DNA of 64,000 nt, taken from Sanguibacter gelidistatuariae. GTDB taxonomy: Bacteria; Actinomycetota; Actinomycetes; Actinomycetales; Cellulomonadaceae. How positions within the stretch are numbered: position 1 is the first letter of the stretch; each line of letters starts with the position of its first letter. The stretch spans positions 62,001 to 126,000 of the forward strand of contig NZ_FMYH01000007.1 of the NCBI RefSeq assembly GCF_900096585.1, in the 5' to 3' direction. This document shows positions 8,401 to 17,518 of the stretch, in pieces. Made by a program: the position numbers and the translations under genes. A model generated the notes under the pieces. The model did no database searches. It worked only from the letters and a program-made list of their open reading frames with translations, and was not told where the DNA came from.

Positions 8401-9651
8401 TCACGCGTCGTCGGGTTTGCCATGTATCCAGTCGCCGCCGATCATCGTCGCCGCGACGGCAACGGGGCCCGCGTTGCCCTTGCGGGGAGCGGGGTCGAGG
8501 ACGACGAGGTCCGCGAGGGCGCCGCCGGTCAGCGCCCCGATGCGGTCACTCATCCCCAGGACGCGGGCGGGCGTGGTGGATCCCATGGCCCACGCCTCGG
8601 CGAGCGGCCACCCCAGGTCGGACACGACGCGGGTGATCATCTGTGGGAGCAGGGTCGTGCTCCCACCGAAGCAGTCGTCGCCGATGACGACGGCGACGCC
8701 GCCCTCGACCTTGCGCGGCAAGGCGTCCCCGCCGAAGACCGTGCCCTCGGGCAGCCCGGCGCCGTCGACCGCGTCGGAGACGATGCACAGGTTGTCGCCG
8801 AAGCACTTGCGAGCGATCTCGAGGAGCTCCGGCGGCAGGTGCGGGCCGTCGGCGATCACCTCCGCGGTCATGCCGGTCTGGGACAGCGCGACCTCGAGCA
8901 GGCCGGGGACGCGGTGCCGGTTGAGCCGGTGCACGCTGCTCTGCCCGCTCCACAGGTGGGTGAAGTGGGAGGCGCCGGCCTCGCGGGCGGCTGCGACGTC
9001 GTCGCGCCCGGCTTCGCTGTGGCCCACGGAGGCGACGACGCCCCACGAGGTGATCTCCCGGATGAAGTCGGCCGCACCGGGGAGCTCGGGCGCGATCGTC
9101 ACGATCCGCAGGACGCTGCGGAAGGCGCGTAGCGCATCGAGGTCCGCGGCGGACGGTTCCCGCAGGAGCGCCTGCGGGTGGGCGCCGCGTTGGTGCGGGG
9201 ACAGATAGGGGCCTTCGAGGTGCACGCCGAGCAGGCGGCACCCGGGCGGCTGGGTCGGTGAGCCCTCGACTGCGGGACGGATGCGGTCGAGGGCCGCGAG
9301 GAGCTCGTTGAAGGGCCGGGTGATGAAGGTCGGCACGACCGACGTGACGCCCCGCGCCGCAAGATCAGCGCGCATGCTGGTCAGCTCGGCGGCGGTGGCC
9401 TCCTCGAAGGACTGCCCGGACATCCCGTGCATGTGCAGGTCGACGAGCCCGGGGGCGATGGTCGCCCCCGGGAAGTCGGTGCGGCGCACGCCGGCCGGAA
9501 GGTCCGCCCGGGCGCAGACGTCGACGATCCGGGCGCCGTCGACCACGACCGCGTGGTCGGTCAGGACGACATGGTCGACGAGCGCCGCGCCCGCGCGGCG
9601 CAGCGGGTCGCCGGTCACGATGCGGTCCGCAGTCAGGGCGTGGAGTGTCAT
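8401..9651 (-). CDS. nagA: N-acetylglucosamine-6-phosphate deacetylase
   Basis: NagA removes the acetyl group from GlcNAc-6-phosphate, giving glucosamine-6-phosphate for NagB (EC 3.5.1.25). The 416-residue amidohydrolase shows GLVDLHMHG for metal binding, the catalytic-region motif GVHLEGPYLSP, the histidines of ASVGHSEA and ASHFTHLW, and the catalytic Asp in IVSDAVDGAGLP. Length is slightly above the usual 380-400. It follows nagB after 42 bp and precedes a LacI regulator, on the same strand. Its substrate is the product of the GlcNAc PTS encoded at 1-4.5 kb. Confidence 0.93.
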   Translation of the reverse strand: MTLHALTADRIVTGDPLRRAGAALVDHVVLTDHAVVVDGARIVDVCARADLPAGVRRTDFPGATIAPGLVDLHMHGMSGQSFEEATAAELTSMRADLAARGVTSVVPTFITRPFNELLAALDRIRPAVEGSPTQPPGCRLLGVHLEGPYLSPHQRGAHPQALLREPSAADLDALRAFRSVLRIVTIAPELPGAADFIREITSWGVVASVGHSEAGRDDVAAAREAGASHFTHLWSGQSSVHRLNRHRVPGLLEVALSQTGMTAEVIADGPHLPPELLEIARKCFGDNLCIVSDAVDGAGLPEGTVFGGDALPRKVEGGVAVVIGDDCFGGSTTLLPQMITRVVSDLGWPLAEAWAMGSTTPARVLGMSDRIGALTGGALADLVVLDPAPRKGNAGPVAVAATMIGGDWIHGKPDDA

Positions 9652-9693
9652 TTCACCTCAGGGGTCGGGTGCGGACGGTGAGCGGTCGTTACA

Positions 9694-10488
9694 TCACTGC
9701 ACGGGCGATGCGAGCGTCGCCGCGTAGTCGCTGTAGGACTCGGGCTCGAGCAGGAGGAACGCGCGGGAGTGGTTGCGCAGCGCCGTGGCCGGCACCGCGG
9801 TGCTCACGTCCTCGCGCAGCGTCGCCGAGACGGCCGCGGCCTTGCGCTTCTCGGGCACGGAGACGACGAGCGTCCCTGCGGACAGCAGCGCCGGGACCGT
9901 GACGGAGAGGGCCTGCCGGGGGACGTCGTCGAAGGTGGGGAAGTGCCCTTCGTTGACCTGCTGCTGACGAGACGTGTCATCGAGGTCGACCACGCGTACC
10001 CACTGGGGGTCGTCGAAGAGTGCAAGATGGGGTTCGTTGAACGCGATGTGCCCGTTCTCCCCGATCCCCATGGCGATCACGTCGAGGGGGGCCTCGCGGA
10101 GCAGTGCGTCGTAGCGGGCGGCCTCCGCCTCGGCGTCGGGCGCGTCGCCGTCGATGTAGTTGACCTGGGCCGGGTGGAAGCGTTCCTCGACGCGCTCGCG
10201 GATCCACTTGCGGAAGCTCGCGGTGTGGTTGGCGTCGATCCCGACGTACTCGTCGAGGTGGAACACGGTCACGACGTCCCACGGCAGGTCGTGCTGGGAG
10301 AGGGCGGCCATGATCGGGTACTGGGAGTTGCCGGTCGCCACGACGGCACGGGCGCTGCCGTGGTCGGCGACGGCGTCACGGATCGCCTGGGCGAACGCCG
10401 CGGCTGCGGCCTCGCCCAGCCCTTCCACGTCCGGGTAGACGTGCGCGCTGAGCTGGTCGACGATGAATGTGTGGGTGGGGCTGTTCAT
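9694..10488 (-). CDS. nagB: Glucosamine-6-phosphate deaminase
   Basis: NagB converts glucosamine-6-phosphate to fructose-6-phosphate and ammonia (EC 3.5.99.6), sending amino sugars into glycolysis. The 264-residue protein has the catalytic segment VFHLDEYVG, GIGENGHIAFNEP, and a substrate loop ATGNSQ that differs a little from the common TG(S/T)TP. It lies directly after a solute-binding lipoprotein gene, with a GTCTAGAC palindrome in the 37-bp gap, and before nagA. The related 6-phosphogluconolactonases lack the HLDEY motif, so the assignment is firm. Confidence 0.93.
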   Translation of the reverse strand: MNSPTHTFIVDQLSAHVYPDVEGLGEAAAAAFAQAIRDAVADHGSARAVVATGNSQYPIMAALSQHDLPWDVVTVFHLDEYVGIDANHTASFRKWIRERVEERFHPAQVNYIDGDAPDAEAEAARYDALLREAPLDVIAMGIGENGHIAFNEPHLALFDDPQWVRVVDLDDTSRQQQVNEGHFPTFDDVPRQALSVTVPALLSAGTLVVSVPEKRKAAAVSATLREDVSTAVPATALRNHSRAFLLLEPESYSDYAATLASPVQ

Positions 10489-10504
10489 GATTCTTCCTTT
10501 ACGG

Positions 10505-10520
10505 CGGTGTCTAGACAGGT
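10505..10520. promoter_or_regulatory. dre-like half-conserved palindrome upstream of nagB
   Basis: cggtgtctagacaggt contains the central gtctagac of the dre operators found at 2536-2576 but matches poorly in the flanks. It lies between the solute-binding protein gene and nagB, where DasR-type control of nagBA would be expected. This is a weak site by sequence and its role is inferred. Confidence 0.45.
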
Positions 10521-10525
10521 GGAGG

Positions 10526-11746
10526 TCAGTACTTGCCGGAGCCGATCTCGCGGTCCCAGATGTCGAAGGCCTTGACGAGGTTGTCCGAGTTGAGCTGCGT
10601 CTCGACCGGAACGCTCGCGATCAGGGCGTCGAGCTCGGGCCGGGCGAACTCGGAGATGAGCGCCTGGGTCTCCTCGGAGGCGAGGTCCAGGGTGGCGCTC
10701 TTGATGGCCGGGCCGGGGTAGATGTACCCGAAGTCGAAGGCGTGCGCGTTGTTCTCCGGTGCGAGGGAGTACTCGATGAGCTCGACGATCTTCTCGACAC
10801 GGTCGGCGGACGCCCCGCGCGGGATCGCAAAGTAGAACCCGTCTCCGACCCAGGTGAAGTCGTCGAAGGTTGCGATCTCGATCCCGTCCGGGATCCGCCC
10901 GTCGCTTCGGGACTCGATGTCCCAGCCGAGGGAGATGGGGGTCATGGACCACGAGCCGTCGGCGATGTTGCTGACTACCTGGCCGGTCCCGGTCGGGTAG
11001 GTGCCCACGTACTGGTTGAGCTCCTTGAGGTACGCCCAGGTCTTGTCCCACCCGTCGACCGGGTCGGAGGGGTCGTCGTCACCGAGGGCGTAGGGCAGGC
11101 CCTGCAGCCAGGTGCGGCCGGGGCCGGAGTTTGCCGGACGGGCATAGCCGAACTCGCCCGGGTGGGCCTTCGCCCAGTCGAGCACGTCCTGCGGGCTGGT
11201 GGGGATGTCGGCGCCGGTGATGGTCGCTGAGTTGTACCAGACGAGCGGCCCGTTCGGGGTGTAGCTGTACAGCACGCCGAAGCCGTCGGCGAGCTCTTGC
11301 TGCTTGCGCGCGGAGTCGAGGTAGCCGGACTGGTTGCTCAGCTGGTCGGCGTAGTCGGTCGCGATCGGGATCCACAGGTCCTGGGAGACGCCCGCGGCGA
11401 GGCCGTCGCTCCCGGTCAGGACGACGTCGATCGAGAGCTGGCCGGAGTCGACCTGCGGCTTGATGGTCCCGACGATGTCGGGCGCTCCACCCGTCTCCCA
11501 GGTCACCGACGAGATGACGTCGGGGTGCTCGGCGATGAAGTTGTCCACGATGCGCTCGGTCACCCGTTGGGCGCCGCCGACATCGAGGATGTTGATCGCG
11601 ATGGGGCCGCTGGACGAGCTGGCGCTCGACGAGGTGCCGTCGGTCGCTTTTGGTTCTGTGGGGCTGGACGGGGCTGTGCACCCGGCGACGAGGAGGCTGA
11701 GGACGGTGACCGAGAGTGCGGGCATGAAGATCGTCTTTGATCGCAT
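10526..11746 (-). CDS. ABC-transporter solute-binding lipoprotein (orphan paralogue of 16277-17506)
   Basis: A 406-residue extracellular binding protein that would deliver a solute to an ABC permease. From the ATG at 11746 it begins with a lipoprotein signal (MRSKTIFMPALSVTVLSLL, then VAGC as lipobox), a Ser-rich linker, and the binding-protein fold. An open frame runs further upstream but lacks a signal peptide at its start. Long blocks such as PANSGPGRT and GWDKTWAYLKELNQYV are shared with the binding protein at 16277, so the two are clear paralogues. No permease or ATPase accompanies this copy; it heads the nagB-nagA-lacI operon. It may share the membrane components at 17.5-20.6 kb. Confidence 0.88.
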   Translation of the reverse strand: MRSKTIFMPALSVTVLSLLVAGCTAPSSPTEPKATDGTSSSASSSSGPIAINILDVGGAQRVTERIVDNFIAEHPDVISSVTWETGGAPDIVGTIKPQVDSGQLSIDVVLTGSDGLAAGVSQDLWIPIATDYADQLSNQSGYLDSARKQQELADGFGVLYSYTPNGPLVWYNSATITGADIPTSPQDVLDWAKAHPGEFGYARPANSGPGRTWLQGLPYALGDDDPSDPVDGWDKTWAYLKELNQYVGTYPTGTGQVVSNIADGSWSMTPISLGWDIESRSDGRIPDGIEIATFDDFTWVGDGFYFAIPRGASADRVEKIVELIEYSLAPENNAHAFDFGYIYPGPAIKSATLDLASEETQALISEFARPELDALIASVPVETQLNSDNLVKAFDIWDREIGSGKY

Positions 11747-11813
11747 GATTTCCACTTCGTGACGGCGGGTCCTACGCGGTGACGAAGCGTCACTGCAGGA
11801 CTGGACACCCCGA

Positions 11814-11835
11814 CTGTACAAACGTTTGCGCACAG
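11814..11835. promoter_or_regulatory. LacI-type operator upstream of the solute-binding protein operon
   Basis: A near-palindrome with the perfect core caaacgtttg at 11819-11828 and outer arms ctgt and acag. It is about 70 bp upstream of the lipoprotein start at 11746. Its AACGTT centre resembles the site before uxaA. Confidence 0.6.
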
Positions 11836-11926
11836 GCGCAATAGTCTGGGACATCGAGATTCTCAGCGGAATGGCGGAGCGTAGGACGAGCACGGGTGTC
11901 GCAAGCGCACTTCCCGGACCGCCATT

Positions 11927-11942
11927 GTGCAAACGATTGCGC
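11927..11942. promoter_or_regulatory. Second LacI-type operator upstream of the same operon
   Basis: gtgcaaacgattgcgc carries, on the reverse strand, the AATCGTTTGCA word that also occurs in both operators between uxaC and its LacI regulator (14889-14906 and 15012-15026). This suggests the uronate-linked repressor also acts here. Confidence 0.55.
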
Positions 11943-11945
11943 GAA

Positions 11946-12002
11946 TGCCCGTCGGACCTACGAGTGCCCGTCGGACCTACAAGTGCCCGTCGGACCTACA
12001 AC
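11946..12002. repeat. Three tandem copies of a 19-bp unit
   Basis: The unit tgcccgtcggacctacaag occurs three times head to tail with period 19 (11946, 11965, 11984); copy 1 differs at one base and the last base of copy 3 differs. It lies in the 323-bp gap between the ends of manD and the lipoprotein gene, between an operator and a terminator hairpin. There are no spacers, so it is not a CRISPR. Function unknown. Confidence 0.85.
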
Positions 12003-12003
12003 A

Positions 12004-12061
12004 AGGGCGAGGGCGCAGGGAGAGGACAAACGCTCGCGTCCCCTCCTTGCGCCCTCGCCCT
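12004..12061 (-). terminator. Terminator-like hairpin downstream of manD
   Basis: Arms agggcgagggcgca (12004-12017) and its exact complement (12048-12061) can form a 14-bp stem with a 30-nt loop. It starts 8 bp past the manD stop, as expected for the end of the uxaC-manD transcript. No U-run follows, which is common in GC-rich actinobacteria. Confidence 0.6.
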
Positions 12062-12069
12062 CCCGGGGT

Positions 12070-13311
12070 CTACCAGTCGTGCACGGTCCCGTCCTGCAAC
12101 CGGTTGACCGGCAGGTACGCCGGCGTGTACTCGAATGTTGCCGCGGCGTCCTCGTCGAGGTCCACGCCCAGCCCGGGGTTCTCGCCCGGGTGCAGCAGCC
12201 CGCCGGTGAAGGTGTAGCTCGTCCGGAACACCTCGAGGGTCTCGGCGGAGTGCTGCATGTACTCCTGGATGCCGAAGTTGTGGATGGCCATGTCGATGTG
12301 CAGCGCGGCGGCCATCCCGACGGGGGAGATGTCGGTCGGCCCGTGCATGCCGGACTTGATGCCGTAGACCGCGGCGAAGTCGAGCAGCTTCTTCATCGCC
12401 GTCACGCCACCGGTGTGCGTGACGGCGGACCGCACGTAGTCGATGAGGCGCTCGGTGATGAGCGTCTGGTAGTCGAAGACGGAGTTGAACACCTCGCCGA
12501 TCGCGATCGGCGTCGTGGTGTGCTGACGGACCAGGCGCAGGGCGTCCTGGTCCTCGCCGGGGGTGCAGTCCTCGAGCCAGAAGAGGTCGTAGGGCTCGAG
12601 CGACTTGCCGAGCTTGGCCGCCTGGATCGGGGTCATCCGGTGGTGGCCGTCGTGCAGGAGCGGCAGCTCGGGACCGAACTCGTTGCGTACGGCCTCGAAG
12701 ACGGTCGGCACATGGCGCAGGTAGGCGCGGGTGTCCCAGGCCTCCTCGACCGGGAGCGGGCGGCCGTCGACGACGTTGCGCTTGGCCGGCTCGTAGTCGT
12801 ACCGCGCGCCGGGCTTCTGGTCAGAGGCGACGCCGTAGACCTGGCCCAGGCCCGGCACGCCGGTCTGGATCCGGATGGCCTTGTAGCCGAGCTCGAGGTG
12901 GTTGCGGATCGAGTCGAAGAGGGCCGGGATGTCCGAGCCGGAGGCGTGCCCGTAGGCCAGCGCCCCGGTCCGGGACGCGCCACCGAGCAGCTGGTAGAGC
13001 GGCAGGCCGGCGACCTTCGCCTTGATGTCCCACAGGGCCATGTCGACCGCGGCGATCGCGGCCATCGTGATCGGCCCGCGGCGCCAGTACGCCCCGCGAT
13101 AGAGGTACTGCCAGGTGTCTTCGATGTTGTTCGCCTCGCGGCCGATGAGCAGTGCGGCGACGTGGTCGGTCAGGTAGCTCGCGACGGCGAGCTCCCGTCC
13201 GTTGACGGTCGCGTCACCCAGCCCGACGACGCCGTCGGAGGTGGTGATCTTGAGCGTGACGAAGTTCCGCCCGGGGCTGGTGACGACGACGCTCACGTCA
13301 GTGATCAACAT
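12070..13311 (-). CDS. manD: D-mannonate dehydratase family protein (enolase superfamily, ManD/RspA)
   Basis: ManD dehydrates D-mannonate to 2-keto-3-deoxygluconate (EC 4.2.1.8), the last specific step of glucuronate breakdown. The 413-residue protein is typical in length and motifs: an N-terminal capping domain ([18 protein letters not shown]), then the barrel with [38 protein letters not shown], and IAIGEVFNS carrying metal and catalytic residues, and [10 protein letters not shown]. It overlaps the end of uxaC by 14 nt, so it is translated from within the uxaC message. Some ManD-family members have low activity or other sugar acid substrates, but the neighbours uxaC and uxuB support mannonate. 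Confidence 0.9.
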   Translation of the reverse strand: MLITDVSVVVTSPGRNFVTLKITTSDGVVGLGDATVNGRELAVASYLTDHVAALLIGREANNIEDTWQYLYRGAYWRRGPITMAAIAAVDMALWDIKAKVAGLPLYQLLGGASRTGALAYGHASGSDIPALFDSIRNHLELGYKAIRIQTGVPGLGQVYGVASDQKPGARYDYEPAKRNVVDGRPLPVEEAWDTRAYLRHVPTVFEAVRNEFGPELPLLHDGHHRMTPIQAAKLGKSLEPYDLFWLEDCTPGEDQDALRLVRQHTTTPIAIGEVFNSVFDYQTLITERLIDYVRSAVTHTGGVTAMKKLLDFAAVYGIKSGMHGPTDISPVGMAAALHIDMAIHNFGIQEYMQHSAETLEVFRTSYTFTGGLLHPGENPGLGVDLDEDAAATFEYTPAYLPVNRLQDGTVHDW

Positions 13312-14866
13312 GGGGTTCCGATCCAGGAGTAGAGAGGGCGCGTGGTGCGTACGCGGCGAGCGGCAGGTTGTAGGCGAGGTCGACCGCGGTCTCGACGGCT
13401 TCGTCGAGGTCGAGGCGGTGCTCGGCGACCAGTCGGGCCAGGTATCCGGCGTCGATTCGGCGGGAGAGGTCGTGCCGGGCCGGGATCGAGGCGAAGGCCC
13501 GGGTGTCGTCGACAAAACCGGTCGTGTTGTAGAAGCCGGCGGTCTCGGTCGCGGTGTCCCGGAAGCGGCGCATGCCGTCGGGGGAGTCGAGGAACCACCA
13601 CGGCGCACCGAGCTTCATGGCCGGGTAGACCCCTGCCATCGGGGCGAGCTCGCGGGAGTACACGGTCTCGTCGATCGTGAACACGATGATCCGGAAGCCG
13701 GGGTGATGGCCGAACGCCTCGAGCAGCGGGCGCAGCGCCCGCGTGTACTCGACCGCGACCGGCACGTCGTATCCCTTGTCCGCGCCGAAGGTCCCCAGCA
13801 TGGCCCGGTCGTGGTTGCGCAGCACCCCGGGGTGCAGCTGCATGACGAGCCCGTCCTCGGCGGACATGGCCGCCATCTGGAAGAGCATGTGACCGCTGAA
13901 CGCCTGCGCCGCGACCGCGTCGACGGGCGCCCCTCCCAGGGCGAGGTCGAAGATCCGGCTCGCTTCGGCGTCGGACAGCGGGGTGGTGTCGGCGAGCAGG
14001 TGACCGTGGTCGGTGGCCCGCGCGCCGGCCGCGATGAAGGCCTGGCGACGCTGGCGCAGGGCCGCCAGGAACGTCGCATAGGAGACGACGTCGATGCCCG
14101 ACGCCGCACCGAGCGCGGCGATGTCGGCGGCCCAGCCGGCGTGGTCGAGGTGGAGCAGCGGGTCGGGCCGGAAGGTCGGCACGACCTTGTCGCCCCAGCC
14201 CTGGGCGGCGAGGCTCGCGTGGTGGGCGAGGTCGCTGCTGGCCGAGTCGGTCGTGGCCAGGACCTCGATGTTGAAGCGGTCGAAGAGCGCTCGCGGCCGG
14301 TAGGCGTCCGTGGTCAGGACCTCGGAGAGGTGGTCGTAGATCGCGTCGGCGGTCTCGGCGCTGGGGCGCTGGTGCACGCCGAAGACCTCGACGAGCTCGT
14401 GCTCCATCCAGTACCTGGTGGGGGTGCCGCGGAACAGGTGCCAGTTCTCGCAGAAGGTTCGCCAGATCGCGCGGTGGTCCGTGCGGGGGGTGATCGGGCT
14501 CGCGGGATCGAGCGGTGCGCCGCCCATGTGGGCGACGCCGTCGGGGCTCGTGCCCTGGGACACGATCATCCGCACGAGGTAGTGGTCGGGGATGATCAGC
14601 AGCTCGGTCGGGTCGCCGAAGAGCGGGTTCTCGTCGAGCACCTGGGCATCGACGTGGCCGTGCATCGAGACGATCGGGAGGTCCTTCGTCGCGGCATAGA
14701 TCTCCCGCGCGAGCGGCCTGGTGACCGGGTCGGCGGGCAGCGCCCGGTCCGGGTGGAGCGTCCAGTGCTCGGGGTCGCCGGCTCGGGTCGTGGTGGTGGT
14801 CGTGGTGGTCAGGGTGGTCTGTGCAGATCCCGCTGTGGGGAATTCTGTCACGTGCTGTGCAGTCAA
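13298..14866 (-). CDS. uxaC: Glucuronate/galacturonate isomerase
   Basis: UxaC interconverts D-glucuronate with D-fructuronate and D-galacturonate with D-tagaturonate (EC 5.3.1.12). Family features include SMHGHVDAQ near the N-terminus, [11 protein letters not shown], the [18 protein letters not shown] segment, and [12 protein letters not shown]. The frame is open to 15271, but a TTG at 14866 is preferred because gaggaggcggac gives an ideally spaced ribosome site and the next start, a GTG at 14851, is too far from it. The protein is then 522 residues, longer than the common 470, with a Thr-rich N-terminal stretch. It leads the uxaC-manD operon, divergent from a LacI regulator. Confidence 0.9.
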   Translation of the reverse strand: MTAQHVTEFPTAGSAQTTLTTTTTTTTRAGDPEHWTLHPDRALPADPVTRPLAREIYAATKDLPIVSMHGHVDAQVLDENPLFGDPTELLIIPDHYLVRMIVSQGTSPDGVAHMGGAPLDPASPITPRTDHRAIWRTFCENWHLFRGTPTRYWMEHELVEVFGVHQRPSAETADAIYDHLSEVLTTDAYRPRALFDRFNIEVLATTDSASSDLAHHASLAAQGWGDKVVPTFRPDPLLHLDHAGWAADIAALGAASGIDVVSYATFLAALRQRRQAFIAAGARATDHGHLLADTTPLSDAEASRIFDLALGGAPVDAVAAQAFSGHMLFQMAAMSAEDGLVMQLHPGVLRNHDRAMLGTFGADKGYDVPVAVEYTRALRPLLEAFGHHPGFRIIVFTIDETVYSRELAPMAGVYPAMKLGAPWWFLDSPDGMRRFRDTATETAGFYNTTGFVDDTRAFASIPARHDLSRRIDAGYLARLVAEHRLDLDEAVETAVDLAYNLPLAAYAPRALSTPGSEPHVDH

Positions 14867-14888
14867 GTCCGCCTCCTCGTTGAAACAG

Positions 14889-14906
14889 ACTGCGATCGTT
14901 TGCAGT
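14889..14906. promoter_or_regulatory. LacI-type operator before uxaC
   Basis: actgcgatcgtttgcagt is an 18-bp imperfect palindrome 23 bp upstream of the uxaC start codon. It shares ATCGTTTGCAG with the site at 15012-15026. Confidence 0.65.
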
Positions 14907-15011
14907 TCATGGTGCACGGGTCTGGCCGCGAGCGCAACCCTGAAATATCGCGGAGTGGTCGCAGTCGCACGTGGTCTATAACGAATCCGCATCGTCGACT
15001 TGACGGATGAC

Positions 15012-15026
15012 CACAATCGTTTGCAG
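15012..15026. promoter_or_regulatory. LacI-type operator before the uronate LacI regulator
   Basis: cacaatcgtttgcag lies about 135 bp upstream of the regulator start at 15162 and repeats the AATCGTTTGCA word of the other sites. Paired operators in a divergent gap are typical of autoregulated LacI systems. Confidence 0.6.
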
Positions 15027-15161
15027 ACTGTTCCCGACGGCGCAGTGTGGCGTGGGTCATACCCGGTGATCCCGGGTGGTCCAGGTCGCTCAGGCGTCGA
15101 GGCTGCGTCCCAGACGCAGCTCGCAAGTCCCGAGACAGGCCCGAGACGAGGAGGTGGACCC

Positions 15162-16181
15162 ATGGCAACAGGACCGATGGCAACAGTGCGTGACGTAGCC
15201 GCGATGGCACGGGTGTCTATCTCGACCGTCTCCCGTGCCCTGTCTGCCCCGGACATGGTCAACGAGGTCACCCGGCAACGAGTGATCGACGCAGCCCGGG
15301 AGCTGGACTACCGTCCCAACCCGGCTGCTCGGGGACTGCGCGTGGGCAAGACGAACAATCTTGGACTCCTGATCCCCGACCTGGAGAATCCCTTCTTCGC
15401 CTCGGTGACCAAGGGCGTGCAGAGCAGGGCGCGGGCGGCCGGCTACGCCGTCTTCGTCGCGGACTCCGACGAGGACCCCGCGCAGGAGATCGAGCTCATC
15501 GGCAACCTCGCCACCCAGGTCGACGGCATCATTCTCGCCTCACCCCGGGCGCCGAGCCAGGACATCCTCGACGCCACGGCAGGCAAGACCGTCGTCATGC
15601 TCAATCGTGAGGTCGGGGACATCCCCTCCATCACGATCGACAACGCCGACGGGGTCCTCCAGGCGGTCAGCCACCTGCGAGCCCTCGGGCACCGCACGAT
15701 CGCCTACGCGAGCGGACCCGTCCACTCGTGGTCCGGTGAGGAGCGGCGCAAGGGGATGGTGGCTGTCGCTGAGCAGTTCCCCGACCTCACCGTTGTCCAG
15801 CTCGGCAACTTCCGTCCCTACTTCTCCGGCGGCTACCCTGCCGCGGACATCGCGGTCGCGAGCAGCGCGACCGCAGTCATCGCCTACAACGACCTCATGG
15901 CGCTGGGCATCATCGACCGGCTCCGTCAACGGGGTATCTCCGTCCCCGACGACATGTCCGTCGTGGGCTTCGACGACGTCCCTGTCGCCTCCCTCGTCTC
16001 CCCGGCCCTCACGACGATCCAGATCCCGCTCGCGGGCCTGGGCCGCCGCGGCGTCGACCTCCTGGTCGAGCGCCTCGAGGGTGCGGTCGACGTGACCACC
16101 CGATCCGAGGTTCCTGTCGAGCTCATCATCAGGAACTCCACCTCCGTGCCAGCCGCGAGTCCAGCAGCTAGCACTCCGTAG
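15162..16181 (+). CDS. LacI-family regulator of the uronate genes
   Basis: A 339-residue repressor with a helix-turn-helix at the very N-terminus (MATVRDVAAMARVSISTVSRA) and the sensor domain (LLIPDLENPFFASVTKGVQ). The ATG at 15162 follows gaggaggtggacc; a longer open frame from 15000 would add a non-conserved stretch that contains the operator, so it is rejected. It diverges from uxaC-manD and precedes the ABC importer and uxuB on the same strand, and the three likely form its regulon. A glucuronate-pathway intermediate is the probable inducer (inferred). Confidence 0.88.
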   Translation: MATGPMATVRDVAAMARVSISTVSRALSAPDMVNEVTRQRVIDAARELDYRPNPAARGLRVGKTNNLGLLIPDLENPFFASVTKGVQSRARAAGYAVFVADSDEDPAQEIELIGNLATQVDGIILASPRAPSQDILDATAGKTVVMLNREVGDIPSITIDNADGVLQAVSHLRALGHRTIAYASGPVHSWSGEERRKGMVAVAEQFPDLTVVQLGNFRPYFSGGYPAADIAVASSATAVIAYNDLMALGIIDRLRQRGISVPDDMSVVGFDDVPVASLVSPALTTIQIPLAGLGRRGVDLLVERLEGAVDVTTRSEVPVELIIRNSTSVPAASPAASTP

Positions 16182-16276
16182 AACAACCAGCAGTCACCTT
16201 TGGTGGGCGGCAACGATGCCACCCGTCTTCCCACCTGCGGACATCGCTGTCTGCAGGAAAAGAAAGGTATGTCCAG

Positions 16277-17506
16277 ATGCGCTATCCCAAGAGACTCCAG
16301 CTCGCCGCCGGCGTGCTCACCCTCGGCCTCGTCGTCTCCGCGTGCTCCGCCCCGAGCACCAGCTCGGGCAACACGACGACGGCTCCCGGGGCCTCGGCTG
16401 CTCCCGCCGGGGTGCCGGACAAGCCGTCCGCCCCCGTCACGCTGAACATCCTCGACGTGGCCGGCAACCAGAAGCTCACCGGTGGCATGGTCGACGCCTT
16501 CGTCGCCGAGCACCCGGACATCATCTCCGCCGTCACGTGGGAGAGCGGTGGCGCCCCCGACCTCGTGGGGACGATCAAGCCGCAGGTCGACAGCGGCAAG
16601 CTGCAGATCGACCTGGTGCTGACCGGGACCGACGGGCTCTCCGCCGGGATCGGCCAGGACCTGTGGATCCCGCTCGTCAAGGACTTCGGCGACCGGATCG
16701 ACAACCAGGCGAACTACATCGAGCCGGCCGCGAAGATGCAGGAGCTCGCCGAGGGCTACGGAGCCGTCGTCACCTACTACCCGTCCGGGCCGCTGCTGCA
16801 GTACAACCCGGACGCCGTGACCGACGTCCCGAGCACCCCCGAGGAGCTGCTCGCCTGGGCCAAGGCGAATCCGGGCAAGTTCGGCTACGCCCGTCCCGCC
16901 AACTCCGGCCCCGGCCGCACCTTCCTCCAGGGCCTGCCGTACATGCTCGGCGACACCGACCCGAGCGACCCGGTCAACGGCTGGGACAAGACGTGGGCCT
17001 ACCTCAAGGAGCTCAACCAGTACGTCGACAGCTACCCGACCGGGACCGGCCAGGTCATCACGAACATCTCCGACGGCACCTGGAGCATGATCCCGACCAC
17101 GACCGGCTGGGAGATCGAGCCCCGCGCCGACGGCCGCGCCCCCAACACCCTCGAGGCCGCCGCCTTCGACGACTTCACCTGGGTCACCGACGCGCACTAC
17201 GCCGTCATCCCCAAGGGCCAGACGGACGACAAGACGTCCGCGATCCTGCTGCTCCTGCAGTACATGCTTACCCCCGAGGTGAACGCGATGGCCTACGACC
17301 ACGGCTACTTCTACCCCGGCCCGGCCATCAAGGGCGCAACCCTCGACCTCGCCCCGCAGGCCAGCCAGGACGTCATCACCGAGTTCGGCCGTGACTGGTA
17401 CGACGCGCTCATCGAGGAGAAGCCGAAGGCGACCCCGCTCCCCGCGGACCAGCTCGTCATCGCCTTCGACACCTGGGACCGCGAAATCGGCGCCGGAAAG
17501 TACTGA
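16277..17506 (+). CDS. ABC-transporter solute-binding lipoprotein (uronate cluster)
   Basis: A 409-residue extracellular binding protein with a lipoprotein signal (MRYPKRLQLAAGVLTLGLV, lipobox VSAC) and a Ser/Thr/Ala-rich linker before the folded domain (about residues 55-409). It belongs to the broad family 1 of extracellular solute-binding proteins and is closely related to the protein at 10526-11746. It is followed by its ATPase after 12 bp and two permeases, then uxuB. The location between uronate regulator and uronate reductase suggests that it binds hexuronate or an oligouronide (inferred). Confidence 0.9.
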   Translation: MRYPKRLQLAAGVLTLGLVVSACSAPSTSSGNTTTAPGASAAPAGVPDKPSAPVTLNILDVAGNQKLTGGMVDAFVAEHPDIISAVTWESGGAPDLVGTIKPQVDSGKLQIDLVLTGTDGLSAGIGQDLWIPLVKDFGDRIDNQANYIEPAAKMQELAEGYGAVVTYYPSGPLLQYNPDAVTDVPSTPEELLAWAKANPGKFGYARPANSGPGRTFLQGLPYMLGDTDPSDPVNGWDKTWAYLKELNQYVDSYPTGTGQVITNISDGTWSMIPTTTGWEIEPRADGRAPNTLEAAAFDDFTWVTDAHYAVIPKGQTDDKTSAILLLLQYMLTPEVNAMAYDHGYFYPGPAIKGATLDLAPQASQDVITEFGRDWYDALIEEKPKATPLPADQLVIAFDTWDREIGAGKY

Positions 17507-17518
17507 GAGGCATACCTG

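Noticed and set aside
11946-12002. Possible CRISPR array
   Set aside because: The 19-bp copies abut directly with no spacers, and no cas genes are present.
15000-15161. N-terminal extension of the uronate LacI regulator
   Set aside because: It has no homology to LacI proteins, contains an operator, and the ATG at 15162 has a strong ribosome site.
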